In this document: in pieces, positions 1 through 8,914 of the stretch
How the letters are laid out: every line of letters starts with the position of its first letter
Position numbering within the stretch: position 1 is the first letter of the stretch
From: Pantoea endophytica
GTDB taxonomy: Bacteria > Pseudomonadota > Gammaproteobacteria > Enterobacterales > Enterobacteriaceae
DNA: 64,000 nt
Reading direction: 5' to 3'
Assembly (NCBI RefSeq): GCF_002858935.1
Contig: NZ_PJRT01000025.1
Span: forward strand, 124,001 to 188,000
The notes under the pieces: generated by a model
What the model saw: the letters and a program-made list of their open reading frames with translations, nothing else
Told to the model about the DNA's origin: nothing
Database searches by the model: none
Program-made: the position numbers and the translations under genes

Positions 1-235
1 GACGCTCCAGCAAACCGATAACAGCCAGCGGCAGCAGCAGAATCAGCGGCAGATTACGCGTATTGAGGAAGCCAGAGCCGAGCTTTTCCAGAATGTCTGC
101 CAGCGGCAGATGCGCTGCCAGCCCGGTGACGAAGCCCGCCACAATCACCACCAGCACCGGGTTAAAGCGCAGCACAAAACCCAGAATGATGGCGGCAATG
201 CCCAGCAGCGGCCAGAGGTTTACCACGTTATCCAT
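1..235 (-). CDS. 5-oxoproline transporter subunit, DUF969 family (N-terminal part only)
   Basis: The first 78 codons of a membrane protein that runs off the left edge. The ATG at 235 follows a purine-rich stretch (AAGGGAACA). The visible protein is almost all hydrophobic, with about three membrane segments (roughly residues 7-25, 27-45 and 62-78). It resembles the DUF969 family, which is found together with DUF979 proteins beside 5-oxoprolinase genes and is thought to import 5-oxoproline across the inner membrane. It lies 59 bp downstream of pxpA on the same strand, which supports that role. Substrate is inferred from context; a DUF979 partner would be expected just beyond the window. Confidence 0.7.
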   Translation of the reverse strand, partial: MDNVVNLWPLLGIAAIILGFVLRFNPVLVVIVAGFVTGLAAHLPLADILEKLGSGFLNTRNLPLILLLPLAVIGLLER

Positions 236-261
236 GTTGTTCCCTTATGTGAAAAGACAAA

Positions 262-280
262 GCCCGGCGTGATGCCGGGC
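262..280 (-). terminator. intercistronic hairpin between pxpA and the transporter gene
   Basis: Inverted repeat GCCCGGC/GCCGGGC with a 5-base loop. On the minus strand it is followed by TTTGTCTTTT, so it looks like a weak Rho-independent terminator or attenuator that could lower transporter expression relative to pxpBCA. Confidence 0.5.
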
Positions 281-294
281 AATGAGTAAAAACG

Positions 295-1032
295 TTATGC
301 GCTGGTGACCGCAATCTGACTGGTCGCAAATGCCGCGCGCAGCGTGCGGGCGAACTGCAGCGCATGTGCGCCATCACCGTGTAAACAGACGGTTTCGGCG
401 TTAACCTTGACCCATTCTCCGCTGATGCTCTGCACCTGACGCTGCTGCACCATCGCCAGCGTTTGCGCCAGCGCCTGTTCGGCATCTTCAATCATCGCTT
501 GCGGTTGGCTGCGTGGCACTAACGCCCCGCTCGCCAGATAGCCGCGATCGGCAAACACCTCTTCGCGGGTGCGCAGACCATGATGCGCCGCCGCCGCAAT
601 CGACGCGCTGCCCGCCAATCCGACCAGAATCAATCCGCTATCCACGGCTTTTACCGCGCGCGCGATGGCATCCGCCAGTTGCGGATCGCCCGCCGCCTGG
701 TTGTACAGCATGCCGTGCGGCTTGACGTGTACCAGCCGTTCGCCTTCGCTCTCGGCAATGCTTTTCAGCGCACCAATCTGGTAGATCATCTGCGCATACA
801 CCGTTTCCGGCGGCAGCTGCATAGCGGTACGGCCAAAGTTTTCCCGATCGGGGAAACTCGGATGCGCGCCAATCGCCACGCCAGACGCTTTCGCCCAGCG
901 CACCGATTGCAGCATGGTTTGCGCATCACCAGCGTGGAAGCCGCAGGCGATATTGGCTGAACTCACCAGCGTCAGCAGCTCCCGATCGCTGGCGCTGCCT
1001 TCGCCGAGATCGGCGTTAAGATCAATCTTCAT
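295..1032 (-). CDS. pxpA: 5-oxoprolinase subunit A (LamB/YcsF family)
   Basis: Subunit of the ATP-dependent PxpABC 5-oxoprolinase, which opens 5-oxoproline (pyroglutamate), a by-product of glutamine and glutamate damage, to glutamate in the cytoplasm. The 245 residues match the usual length of about 244. Family motifs are visible: NADLGEG near residue 6, the ACGFHAGD stretch near 29, GAHPSFPDR near 55 and HVKPHG near 103. The start overlaps the end of pxpC by 11 bases, so translation is probably coupled. It is the third gene of a pxpB-pxpC-pxpA operon. Nothing is unusual in the sequence. Confidence 0.95.
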   Translation of the reverse strand: MKIDLNADLGEGSASDRELLTLVSSANIACGFHAGDAQTMLQSVRWAKASGVAIGAHPSFPDRENFGRTAMQLPPETVYAQMIYQIGALKSIAESEGERLVHVKPHGMLYNQAAGDPQLADAIARAVKAVDSGLILVGLAGSASIAAAAHHGLRTREEVFADRGYLASGALVPRSQPQAMIEDAEQALAQTLAMVQQRQVQSISGEWVKVNAETVCLHGDGAHALQFARTLRAAFATSQIAVTSA

Positions 1033-1954
1033 GGGCCAATCCCCAGGCTATTTGGTCGAAGGAACGTTGTTGATGCTGTTTGGCGTGAATCGCGTCTTCC
1101 AGCGTGCAGTGGATAAAGTGAATCGGTTCGCCGAGACGAATTTGCGCCAGATGATAAAGATCGGCTTCGATGATGCAGGCAATGCGCGGATAGCCGCCGG
1201 TGGTTTGTGCATCCGCCATCAACACAATTGGCTGGCCATTGGGCGGCACCTGTACCACGCCGGGCACTAAACCGTGCGACAGCAGATCGCGCGTCGCATC
1301 GCGATGCAGTTGCCGTCCCTGCAGGCGATAACCCATGCGATTACTTTGCGGACTGAGCTTCCACGGGCTGCGCCAGAAACCCTGCTGCGCCTCACGCGAG
1401 AACTCGTTATATTCCGGGCCCGCTAAGGCGCGGATGCGGTTGCCCCACAGCAGTTGACGCACGCCGGCTTTGTCTTTGAAGTCGCGCGTCGGTTTACCCA
1501 ACGGCAGCTCATCGCCATCCTGCAGTTTACGTCCCTGCCAGCCGCCAAACGCTGCCTTGAGATCGGTACTGACCGAACCGAGCATGTCCGGCACGGCAAA
1601 ACCACCGTTGACCGCCAGATAACTGCGCATGCCGCGCGTTGGCGTTGCCAGCGTCAGCACCTGCCCTTTTTTCACCGGCAGACGCCAGCCGGTCCAGACC
1701 GGTTTGCCGTCCAGATCGGCATTGCAGCCTGCGCCCGTCAATGCAAACCAGCCATCGCGCGTAAACTGCGTTTTAAATTGTCCCAGCACGATTTCCAGCA
1801 CCGCGCTCTGCTCGGGGTTACCCACCAGCATATTGGCGGTGCGCATTGCCGGTTGATCGAGCGCGCCGCCCACGCTGATGCCATATTGGCGGAAGCCGGT
1901 GCGGCCGTGGTCTTGCAGCGAGGTCATCATGCCCGCGCGGAGAATTTTCAACAT
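1022..1954 (-). CDS. pxpC: 5-oxoprolinase subunit C (AHS2 family)
   Basis: Carboxyltransferase-like subunit of the 5-oxoprolinase complex, related to allophanate hydrolase subunit 2 and to biotin-dependent carboxyltransferases. It is 310 residues, the same length as E. coli YbgK. The conserved segment with [10 protein letters not shown] near residue 27 and the glycine-rich QTTGGYPRI motif near residue 250 are present. It overlaps pxpB by 7 bases and pxpA by 11, so the three subunits should be made together. It is assumed to act with PxpB on the phosphorylated intermediate, as in the characterised complex. Confidence 0.95.
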   Translation of the reverse strand: MLKILRAGMMTSLQDHGRTGFRQYGISVGGALDQPAMRTANMLVGNPEQSAVLEIVLGQFKTQFTRDGWFALTGAGCNADLDGKPVWTGWRLPVKKGQVLTLATPTRGMRSYLAVNGGFAVPDMLGSVSTDLKAAFGGWQGRKLQDGDELPLGKPTRDFKDKAGVRQLLWGNRIRALAGPEYNEFSREAQQGFWRSPWKLSPQSNRMGYRLQGRQLHRDATRDLLSHGLVPGVVQVPPNGQPIVLMADAQTTGGYPRIACIIEADLYHLAQIRLGEPIHFIHCTLEDAIHAKQHQQRSFDQIAWGLAHED

Positions 1955-2604
1955 ACGCCCTCCTGCTGCGGCACAAAGCGCACGCTATCACCGGGACGTA
2001 ACAGTGTCGGTGGATGCTGAAGCGGGTCGAACAGGCTGAGCGGCGTATGGCCAATCAGTTGCCAGCCGCCGGGCGCGGCTAAGGGATAGATGCCGGTTTG
2101 GCTGCCGCCGATGCCCACCGAGCCGCTCGGCACCAGTACGCGCGGTTCAGCGCGGCGTGGCGTGTGTAAACGCTCATCCAGGCCACCGAGATAAGGGAAA
2201 CCAGGCTGGAAGCCGATGAAATAGACCACGTAATCGATGCTGCTGTGCAGTTCTACCGCTTGCCTGGCCGTCATGTTGGCGCGCTCCGCCACCTCCTGCA
2301 GATCCGGCCCACCTGCGCCGCCGTACACAACTGGAATCTCGACGCGGCGCGATTCCGGCAGCTGCGCTTCGCTCTCTTCCCACCAACGCTGCAAACGCTC
2401 AATCGCGTCCAATGCATTGCGTTGCGGATCGCGCAGCAGCAACGTCAGGTTGTTCATGCCAGGAATCACTTCCTCAACCTGCTCGTTTTGCTGCAGTCGC
2501 TGACACAATCCCCAGATGCGCTGCTGGCTGGTCAACGAAACCGGTGGCTCTAGTTCCAGCACCACCGCGCGCTCACCTAGCAGATAACAACGTGCTCGTT
2601 GCAA
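1948..2604 (-). CDS. pxpB: 5-oxoprolinase subunit B (AHS1 family)
   Basis: First gene of the 5-oxoprolinase operon; its product resembles allophanate hydrolase subunit 1 and pairs with PxpC. The frame is open to a TTG at 2610, but the strong AGGAGG lies directly against that codon. A second TTG at 2604 has the correct 6-base spacing and gives a protein beginning MQRARCYL, 218 residues, the length and N-terminus of E. coli YbgJ, so 2604 is chosen. The motif [12 protein letters not shown] near residue 130 is typical of the family. A TTGACA promoter lies about 100 bp upstream. Confidence 0.93.
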   Translation of the reverse strand: MQRARCYLLGERAVVLELEPPVSLTSQQRIWGLCQRLQQNEQVEEVIPGMNNLTLLLRDPQRNALDAIERLQRWWEESEAQLPESRRVEIPVVYGGAGGPDLQEVAERANMTARQAVELHSSIDYVVYFIGFQPGFPYLGGLDERLHTPRRAEPRVLVPSGSVGIGGSQTGIYPLAAPGGWQLIGHTPLSLFDPLQHPPTLLRPGDSVRFVPQQEGVC

Positions 2605-2703
2605 AAACAACCTCCTGGTAAAAGTCTTACATGTCGCAGAACGAAAGTTGCAGGATCGCCATTCATAGCGACCGAACTTCTCGTTTATGCGTAAAGGCCA
2701 TAA

Positions 2704-2732
2704 GTTATGCGAAAGTGACAGAGATGTGTCAA
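2704..2732 (-). promoter_or_regulatory. sigma-70 promoter for pxpBCA
   Basis: On the minus strand a perfect TTGACA (2727-2732) is followed after 17 bases by CATAAC (2704-2709). This would start transcription near 2697, about 90 bases before pxpB, so pxpBCA can be transcribed independently of ybgI. Confidence 0.55.
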
Positions 2733-2740
2733 CAGATTTG

Positions 2741-2764
2741 CGCCCTTAACGCAGGTTAAGGGCG
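2741..2764 (-). terminator. hairpin downstream of ybgI
   Basis: Perfect 10-bp inverted repeat CGCCCTTAAC/GTTAAGGGCG with a 4-base loop, 15 bases beyond the ybgI stop. It lacks a real T-run, so termination may be partial; it separates ybgI from the pxp promoter. Confidence 0.45.
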
Positions 2765-2778
2765 TGAGAGGAGAGAAA

Positions 2779-3522
2779 TCAGGCCGGATTGTCGATGTCG
2801 ATAAAGGTCACATCAAGGCCATGATGGGCAGCTAACCATTCGCCCAGCGCCTTGATGCCGCCGCGTTCGGTCGCGTGGTGTCCTGCGGCAAAGAAGTGCA
2901 AACCTTGTTCGCGCGCGCTGTGGATGGTTTGCTCGGAGACTTCGCCGGTAATAAAGGCATCGACGCCAAAGGCTGCCGCGCTATCGATAAAGCCCTGACC
3001 GCCGCCGCTGCACCAGGCAACGCGCTTGATCAATGCCGGCGCGTTATCACCACAGTGCAGCGGTGTGCGACCTAAACGTTGGGCAATTTTTTCCGCCAGC
3101 GCCGCGCCACTCAGTGGTTGTGCCAGCTCGCCCCACGGTACCAGTGGCTGAATCTCGCCTTTCACTGCAATATCAAACAGACGCGCCAGCTGCGCGTTAT
3201 TACCCAACTCGGGATGCGCATCCAGCGGCAGATGCCAGCCATACAAATTGATATCATTGGCCAGCAGCGTGCGCAGACGCTGGCGCTTCATGCCTTTAAT
3301 CACCGGCGCTTCGCTTTTCCAGAAGTAACCGTGATGTACCAGCACCGCATCGGCGTTGCGCTTCACCGCCTCATCCAGCAGCGCCTGACAAGCGGTTACG
3401 CCAGTGATGATGGTTTTCACCTCGGCGCGCCCTTCCACCTGCAAACCGTTCGGCGCGTAGTCGCTGAAGGCGCAGTTATTCAGCTGCTGGTTAACGATCT
3501 GTTCTAACTCGACATTATTCAT
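2779..3522 (-). CDS. ybgI: NIF3-family dinuclear metal protein YbgI
   Basis: A 247-residue protein of the NIF3/GTP cyclohydrolase I type 2-like family, the same length as E. coli YbgI, which forms a hexameric ring with a two-metal site. The metal ligands are in register: H63 and H64 in VLVHHGYFW, D101 in LPLDAHPE, H215 and E219 in AAGHHATERGG. The biochemical role is not settled; the protein has been linked to repair or removal of damaged metabolites. It follows phrB by 18 bp and probably belongs to a ybgA-phrB-ybgI transcript. Confidence 0.92.
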   Translation of the reverse strand: MNNVELEQIVNQQLNNCAFSDYAPNGLQVEGRAEVKTIITGVTACQALLDEAVKRNADAVLVHHGYFWKSEAPVIKGMKRQRLRTLLANDINLYGWHLPLDAHPELGNNAQLARLFDIAVKGEIQPLVPWGELAQPLSGAALAEKIAQRLGRTPLHCGDNAPALIKRVAWCSGGGQGFIDSAAAFGVDAFITGEVSEQTIHSAREQGLHFFAAGHHATERGGIKALGEWLAAHHGLDVTFIDIDNPA

Positions 3523-3540
3523 TACGGCTCCCTGACCGCC

Positions 3541-4968
3541 TCAGGCCGCGCTGCGAGCGCGCTCAAAGGCGTCTAGTGTCTTTTTACGTGCGTCCTTATG
3601 TTCCACGATTGGCGCGGGATAATCGAGTTTCTTGTTATTTTTCTGCGCCCACACTTGCGGCTGATGGATATCGCTGTCGGGCACGTCGCTGAGTTCCGGC
3701 AGCCACTGACGGATAAATTCGCCCTGTTTATCAAAGCGCTCGCCCTGCGTGGTGGGATTGAAGATACGAAAATAGGGCGCGGCATCGGTGCCAGTTGACG
3801 CGGCCCACTGCCAGCCGCCATTGTTGGCGGCCAGATCGCCATCGATCAGCTGCTGCATGAAATAACGCTCACCTTCACGCCAGTCGATCAGCAGATCCTT
3901 CACCAGGAAACTGGCGGTAATCATGCGCAAGCGATTATGCATCCAGCCGAGCGTGTTGAGCTGGCGCATCGCCGCATCAACAATCGGATAACCGGTTTTG
4001 CCCTGTTGCCAGGCTGTGAGATGTGCGTCGTTTCGCTGCCAATCCACGTTGCGCGTCCAGTCAACAAACGGCTGATGCTTACATAGCGCCGGAAACGCCA
4101 CCATCAGATGACGATAGAATTCGCGCCAGATCAGTTCGTTCAGCCAGGTAAAGGCCTTGCCCTCGTTGAGCGCATCGGGATGCTCTTTGAGCACGCGATG
4201 AAGACATTGGCGCGGCGACAGCACGCCAGTGGTTAGATAAACCGATAAGCGGCTGGTGCCGTCAATGGCCGGTAAATCACGCTGATCCGGATAATGCTGC
4301 ACCGCCTGTTTAGCGAAGTGGCGCAGCTGTTTTAACGCCGCCTCTTCTCCCGCCGGGAAAAGGCTTTCATCAAAGGCTTCACAAGGATAATCAAAAGCGG
4401 GAATCTTCTTTTCGATACTGATGGGCGCACCATCACGCGCTTTCGGTGCCTGATGGCACTCCGGTAAGCCCTGATGTAAACGACGAACAAAGGCTTTGCT
4501 GAACGGCGTGAACACTTTGAACATGGTGTTGCTGCCGGTTTGCACGCTGCCCGGCGGCAACAGCAAGCTGTCATCGAATCCCTGACATACTACGCCCTGC
4601 TCATCCAGACGTTTCTCCGCCTGCGCATCGCGTTCACGCTCGTTGATTTCATACTGGTAATTGTAGAACAGCGCATCAACCCGCTGCTGCTGGCAAAATT
4701 TCGCCAGATATTCAATCGAAGCGGCAAAGTCATCACACTGATGGAAATGCAGAGGAATGCCGCGTTCAGCCAGTGACTTCTGCAACAAGCTGAGATTTTG
4801 CTGGATGAACGCCGCCTGCTTTGGCGCCATATGGTGTTGCTGCCACTGCTGCGGTGTGGCGATAAACAGCGCAATCACTTTGGCCTGGCTATCGCGGCAG
4901 GCAGCGGCCAACGCCATGTTGTCATTGATGCGCAGATCGTTGCGCAGCCAAACTAAATGGGTGGTCAT
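3541..4968 (-). CDS. phrB: deoxyribodipyrimidine photolyase
   Basis: Light-dependent repair enzyme that splits cyclobutane pyrimidine dimers using FADH- and a folate antenna. It is 475 residues, close to E. coli PhrB (472). The N-terminal Rossmann part begins THLVWLRNDLR, and the C-terminal FAD-binding region carries the conserved ANNGGWQWAASTGTDAAPYF stretch near residue 380 followed by RIFNPTTQG. It is sandwiched between ybgA-like (12 bp upstream) and ybgI (18 bp downstream), as in E. coli apart from genes lost between them. Confidence 0.96.
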   Translation of the reverse strand: MTTHLVWLRNDLRINDNMALAAACRDSQAKVIALFIATPQQWQQHHMAPKQAAFIQQNLSLLQKSLAERGIPLHFHQCDDFAASIEYLAKFCQQQRVDALFYNYQYEINERERDAQAEKRLDEQGVVCQGFDDSLLLPPGSVQTGSNTMFKVFTPFSKAFVRRLHQGLPECHQAPKARDGAPISIEKKIPAFDYPCEAFDESLFPAGEEAALKQLRHFAKQAVQHYPDQRDLPAIDGTSRLSVYLTTGVLSPRQCLHRVLKEHPDALNEGKAFTWLNELIWREFYRHLMVAFPALCKHQPFVDWTRNVDWQRNDAHLTAWQQGKTGYPIVDAAMRQLNTLGWMHNRLRMITASFLVKDLLIDWREGERYFMQQLIDGDLAANNGGWQWAASTGTDAAPYFRIFNPTTQGERFDKQGEFIRQWLPELSDVPDSDIHQPQVWAQKNNKKLDYPAPIVEHKDARKKTLDAFERARSAA

Positions 4969-4980
4969 AAAGCCCCGAAA

Positions 4981-5937
4981 TTATTGGCCGTAGCGCAAAC
5001 GCAGCGCTTCCGGATAAGGATCAAAATAGCGCTGCTGTGCCAGCCACGGATGCGGGTATTCCGCCATGTAATGTTTCAGCATAGTGATCGGTGCTAACAG
5101 CGGCTGCACGCCCTGACGATAACGATCAATCAGTTGCGCCAGCTCCTGACGCTGCGGCGAACTCAACTGCGGACGGAAGTAGCCTTGTACATGCATCAGC
5201 ACGTTAGTGTGATTGCGTCGTGATGCCTGATGTGACATCAGGTGCATCAGACGACTGCGGTACTCAAAAGCGTAATCCTCCAGCGAATCCCACTGGTCCA
5301 TCGCCGCGACAAAGCGGCCCATCTCGCGGTATTCGTCCTGCGCATGAGATAGCAGCAATAATTTGTAGCGACTATGGAAGGCCATCAGCTTGTGGCGCGA
5401 TAATCCGCTGCGCCACATTTCGTTGAATTCATGCAGCGCATAGACGCGGCCGATAAAGTTTTCGCGGATAGCGTCATCATGCAGACGACCATCCTCCTCC
5501 AGCGGCAGCCACGGCATCTCTTTCTGTAAAAATGCGGTAAACATGCCGGTGCCCGCTTTGCGATTGTTGTTGGTTTCAGGCTCGTAAACGCGGACACGTT
5601 CCAGCCCACAGCTAGGGGATTTGGCACAGAGGATGTAGCCGCACAGGTGATGTAGCGACTTCACGCGTTCGGCTGACCAGCGCTGCATCTTTTCCGTCAC
5701 CTCTTCGCCGCCATCTTTGCTGAAACAGAGATGGATGTTTTCATCGCTCTCTTTTACCAGGCGCAAAGCCGGACGCGGCGTCGGTAAGCCAATCGCCATT
5801 TCGGGACATACAGGTTCAAAGCGCACAAATGGCACGAGTTCGTCCGTGGCGAAAGCAAAACGTTTATGGCCACCATCAAATCGGACGTTATCCCCGAGCA
5901 GGCAAGCGCTGATACCAACAGGAATTTTCTCGCTCAT
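4981..5937 (-). CDS. ybgA: DUF523-DUF1722 fusion protein (YbgA-like)
   Basis: 318 residues with two recognisable parts. Residues 1 to about 150 are a DUF523 domain (related to a thiouracil desulfurase family) with GISACLLGDNVRFDGGHKR at the start, a CPE motif, and a cysteine group CGYILCAKSPSCG near residue 98 that may bind metal or act as a thiol site. Residues about 190-310 are DUF1722, the only domain present in E. coli YbgA (about 169 residues). The fusion and its position beside phrB suggest a role in UV or nucleobase damage, but function is unknown. The ATG at 5937 is the natural start. Confidence 0.8.
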   Translation of the reverse strand: MSEKIPVGISACLLGDNVRFDGGHKRFAFATDELVPFVRFEPVCPEMAIGLPTPRPALRLVKESDENIHLCFSKDGGEEVTEKMQRWSAERVKSLHHLCGYILCAKSPSCGLERVRVYEPETNNNRKAGTGMFTAFLQKEMPWLPLEEDGRLHDDAIRENFIGRVYALHEFNEMWRSGLSRHKLMAFHSRYKLLLLSHAQDEYREMGRFVAAMDQWDSLEDYAFEYRSRLMHLMSHQASRRNHTNVLMHVQGYFRPQLSSPQRQELAQLIDRYRQGVQPLLAPITMLKHYMAEYPHPWLAQQRYFDPYPEALRLRYGQ

Positions 5938-6035
5938 ACTTGTACAACCTCATAAATCTTGTAGAGGTTTTAAGTGTAGCTGAAATGCGCGGAGATAACA
6001 GCGGGAACGCGCGGTGGGCGTGAAAATTATCGATA

Positions 6036-6070
6036 AAAAAACCCGGCGCTTCACGTGAAGTCGCCGGGTT
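6036..6070 (-). terminator. Rho-independent terminator of ybfA
   Basis: Stem ACCCGGCG/CGCCGGGT extended by CTTC/GAAG around an ACGT loop. On the minus strand it is followed by a run of seven T residues. Confidence 0.85.
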
Positions 6071-6089
6071 AATAGTGCGCTAAAATCGC

Positions 6090-6290
6090 TTACCAGTGAA
6101 TGCCGGCAGCCGCTTCAGACTGCGCCAGCCAGACGGGTTTCGTGCTGGTTTTGCACCACATACGATGCAGGTAACTGTACAAACGTGCGCGATCTGAGCG
6201 GAATAACATCACTGGCAACGCCAGCAAACCGATTGCTACCACCAGCACGCGGCGCAGTACGATTTTATACAGTGGATATGCGCGATCCAT
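6090..6290 (-). CDS. ybfA: small membrane-associated protein YbfA (DUF2517)
   Basis: A 66-residue protein matching E. coli YbfA (68 residues): an LRR segment, a hydrophobic stretch near residues 14-32, then [22 protein letters not shown], which is the most conserved part. The frame is open to an ATG at 6314 without a ribosome binding site; the ATG at 6290 has AAGGGGG seven bases upstream and gives the family length, so it is used. In E. coli ybfA lies beside kdpF; here the kdpFABCD genes are gone and it faces kdpE. Function is unknown. Confidence 0.82.
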   Translation of the reverse strand: MDRAYPLYKIVLRRVLVVAIGLLALPVMLFRSDRARLYSYLHRMWCKTSTKPVWLAQSEAAAGIHW

Positions 6291-6500
6291 CTTTGGCCCC
6301 CTTGTGGTAAACATTGCGTTGAAATGTGATCTGGTTCAGATATTACCCGTTATTGTGTAATTTTACTACTCATCCGACCACTATATTGTGCTTTTTGTCA
6401 GCAATTTGTGTGGTGATGAAAGTTAGTTACAAGATTGTGAATCAAACGATCCACTCAAGTTAAAAACTTCGTGACGGACGCCGGGCCGCTTTATTGCTAA

Positions 6501-6539
6501 AGTGATGCGTTAACTTTTTTGCCGCTGGAGGCAGCGTGA
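6501..6539 (+). pseudogene. possible 3' remnant of kdpD
   Basis: Immediately before kdpE an open stretch after a TAA at 6498 encodes SDALTFLPLEAA and ends in a TGA that overlaps the kdpE GTG (GTGA). The string TF-LPLE is like the last beta-strand of a histidine kinase ATPase domain, and a stop/start overlap is usual between kdpD and kdpE. Only 12 residues are left, so this is suggestive, not proven. Confidence 0.3.
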
Positions 6540-7210
6540 CGACCATCTTGATAGTGGAAGATGAAAAAGAGATTCGCCGTTTCGTGCGCCTTGCGCTGGA
6601 GAGCGAAGGCCTGAAGATTGTGGAAGCGGAGCAACTGCAGCGCGGCCTGATTGAAGCGGCGACGCGTAAGCCGGATCTGGTGATCCTCGATCTCGGCTTG
6701 CCGGATGGTGATGGCAATGACTTTATCCGTGAAGTACGTCAATGGAGCAGCATGCCGGTGATTGTGCTGTCGGCACGGAGCGATGAGCAGGATAAGATCG
6801 ATGCACTGGACGCGGGTGCGGATGATTATCTCACTAAGCCGTTTGGCATAGGTGAACTGCTGGCGCGCGTGCGCGTGGCGCTGCGTCGCCATCAAAGCAA
6901 CCAGCCAGAACCGATTGTGAAATTTGGCGAAGTCAGCGTCGATTTGGCGGCGCGCCGCGTACTGCGCAACCAACAGGAAGTGCATCTGACACCGACTGAA
7001 TTCCGTCTGCTGAGTTTGCTGGTGAACAACGCCGGAAAAGTGCTGACCCAGCGTCAATTACTGAATCAGGTTTGGGGGCCCAATGCGGTGGAGCACAGCC
7101 ATTATTTGCGCATCTATATGGGGCACTTGCGGCAGAAGCTGGAAGCGAATCCCACGCAGCCCAGCCATTTGCTGACCGAAACCGGCATCGGCTATCGATT
7201 TATGCCATAA
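6536..7210 (+). CDS. kdpE: OmpR-family response regulator KdpE, without its kinase
   Basis: 224 residues, strongly matching E. coli KdpE (225). The receiver domain (1-118) has the acidic pair in VEDE, the phospho-acceptor D52 in ILDLGLPDGDG and K101 in LTKPFG. The winged-helix DNA-binding domain (about 128-224) contains LTPTEFRLLSLL and WGPNAVEHSHYLRIYMGHLRQK. The start is GTG at 6536 after GGAGG. KdpE normally activates the kdpFABC potassium pump when phosphorylated by KdpD, but neither kdpD nor kdpFABC is present beside it. It is intact, so it may have another kinase or be regulated by acetyl phosphate. It converges on pgm, as in E. coli. Confidence 0.93.
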   Translation: MTTILIVEDEKEIRRFVRLALESEGLKIVEAEQLQRGLIEAATRKPDLVILDLGLPDGDGNDFIREVRQWSSMPVIVLSARSDEQDKIDALDAGADDYLTKPFGIGELLARVRVALRRHQSNQPEPIVKFGEVSVDLAARRVLRNQQEVHLTPTEFRLLSLLVNNAGKVLTQRQLLNQVWGPNAVEHSHYLRIYMGHLRQKLEANPTQPSHLLTETGIGYRFMP

Positions 7211-7237
7211 AAAAAGGCCGCGAAGCGGCCTTTTTTC
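7211..7237. terminator. bidirectional terminator between kdpE and pgm
   Basis: AAAAAGGCCG CGAAG CGGCC TTTTTT: a GGCCGC/GCGGCC stem with A-run and T-run on the two sides, serving both convergent genes. Confidence 0.9.
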
Positions 7238-7249
7238 TTCACTGCCCAA

Positions 7250-8890
7250 TCAGGCGTTTTTCAGTACTTCGCTAACAATCTCAACCGCTTCTTTCTCGAT
7301 TTGCTGACGATGTTCAGCACCCAGGAAGCTTTCGCAGTAGATTTTGTACGCGTCTTCTGTACCTGATGGACGCGCGGCGAACCAGCCGTTTTCCGTCATT
7401 ACTTTCAGACCGCCGATTGACGCACCGTTACCTGGCGCGGCAGTCAGGCGTGCGGTGATCGGATCACCCGCCAGCGTATCTGCGCTCACCATTTCGGGTG
7501 ACAGCTTAGACAACGCGGCTTTCTGTGCAGAGGTCGCCGGAGCCTGCAGACGGTTATAGCTTGGCGCACCAAAGCGTTCGGCCAGCTCGTCATAGTGCTG
7601 CTGCGGGTTCTTGCCAGTTACCGCCGTGATTTCAGCAGCCAGCAGGCACAGAATGATGCCGTCTTTATCGGTTGACCAGGCTGAGCCATCGAAACGCAGG
7701 AAGGATGCGCCCGCGCTCTCTTCACCGCCGAAACCGAAGCTGCCATCGAACAAACCATCAACGAACCATTTGAAACCAACCGGCACTTCCACCAGCTTAC
7801 GTCCAATGTCGTTGACCACGCGGTCGATCATCGCGCTGGAAACCAGGGTTTTCCCTACAGCAACGTCTTTGCCCCACTGCGGGCGATGCTGGAACAGGTA
7901 GTTGATCGCCACCGCCAGATAGTGGTTCGGATTCATCAGACCCGCAGGCGTGACGATGCCGTGACGGTCGTAATCAGGATCGTTACCAAAGGCCAGATCG
8001 AATTTGTCTTTGTACGCCAGCAAACCGGCCATCGCGCACTCGGATGAGCAGTCCATACGCACCACGCCATCTTTATCCAGATGCATGAAGCGGAAAGTCT
8101 GATCGATCGCATCGTTCACGATGGTCAGATCCAGTTTGTAGTGCTCAGCAATGCGCTGCCAGTAAGCAATACCGGAACCGCCTAACGGATCGACGCCAAT
8201 TTTCAGGCCGGCGTTCTGAATGGCGGCGAAGTCAATCACCTGCGCCAGACCTTCAACGTATGGCTGGATCAGATCCTGCTCAACGATGTGGCCGCTCGCC
8301 CATGCCTGATCCAGCGGCAGACGTTTCACGTCTTTCAGCTCGCCTTTGATCAGCTGGTTAGCGCGATCTTCCACCACTTTGGTAACGTTGGTATCAGCCG
8401 GGCCACCGTTTGGCGGATTGTATTTGATACCGCCATCTTCCGGTGGGTTATGCGAAGGCGTGATAACGATGCCGTCCGCCTGCGCGCCGCCGCGTTTGTT
8501 GTGCTCAAGAATCGCGTTCGAGATTGCAGGCGTTGGCGTGTAGCCATTGTCCTGCTGAACAATTACGTCCACGCCGTTAGCGGCCAGCACTTCCAGCACC
8601 GACAGAATCGCTGGCTCAGACAGTGCATGCGTGTCTTTACCGACGTAGCACGGACCGGTGATGCCATTCTTTTTACGCTCTTCAGCAATCGCCTGCGCGA
8701 TCGCCAAAATGTGCTGTTCATTGAAGCTTTGGCGTCCCGCGCTACCGCGGTGGCCTGAAGTGCCAAATTTCACCGCATGATCCGGATTCGCCACATCGGG
8801 CTTCAGGACATAATACTGCGAGGTTAATTGTGCAACGTTAATTAAATCGCTCTGCTGGGCAGGCTGCCCGGCACGGGGGTGATTGGCCAT
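7250..8890 (-). CDS. pgm: phosphoglucomutase
   Basis: Interconverts glucose 1-phosphate and glucose 6-phosphate, feeding glycogen, trehalose and UDP-glucose synthesis. It is 546 residues, identical in length to E. coli Pgm. The phosphoserine loop is [11 protein letters not shown] with S146; the magnesium loop is DPDYDRHG near residue 305; the sugar-phosphate-binding C-terminus has [12 protein letters not shown]. It lies 24 bp downstream of seqA and is probably cotranscribed with it, as in E. coli. Confidence 0.98.
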   Translation of the reverse strand: MANHPRAGQPAQQSDLINVAQLTSQYYVLKPDVANPDHAVKFGTSGHRGSAGRQSFNEQHILAIAQAIAEERKKNGITGPCYVGKDTHALSEPAILSVLEVLAANGVDVIVQQDNGYTPTPAISNAILEHNKRGGAQADGIVITPSHNPPEDGGIKYNPPNGGPADTNVTKVVEDRANQLIKGELKDVKRLPLDQAWASGHIVEQDLIQPYVEGLAQVIDFAAIQNAGLKIGVDPLGGSGIAYWQRIAEHYKLDLTIVNDAIDQTFRFMHLDKDGVVRMDCSSECAMAGLLAYKDKFDLAFGNDPDYDRHGIVTPAGLMNPNHYLAVAINYLFQHRPQWGKDVAVGKTLVSSAMIDRVVNDIGRKLVEVPVGFKWFVDGLFDGSFGFGGEESAGASFLRFDGSAWSTDKDGIILCLLAAEITAVTGKNPQQHYDELAERFGAPSYNRLQAPATSAQKAALSKLSPEMVSADTLAGDPITARLTAAPGNGASIGGLKVMTENGWFAARPSGTEDAYKIYCESFLGAEHRQQIEKEAVEIVSEVLKNA

Positions 8891-8914
8891 TGGCGCTTCT
8901 CCCTGACGCTTCAG

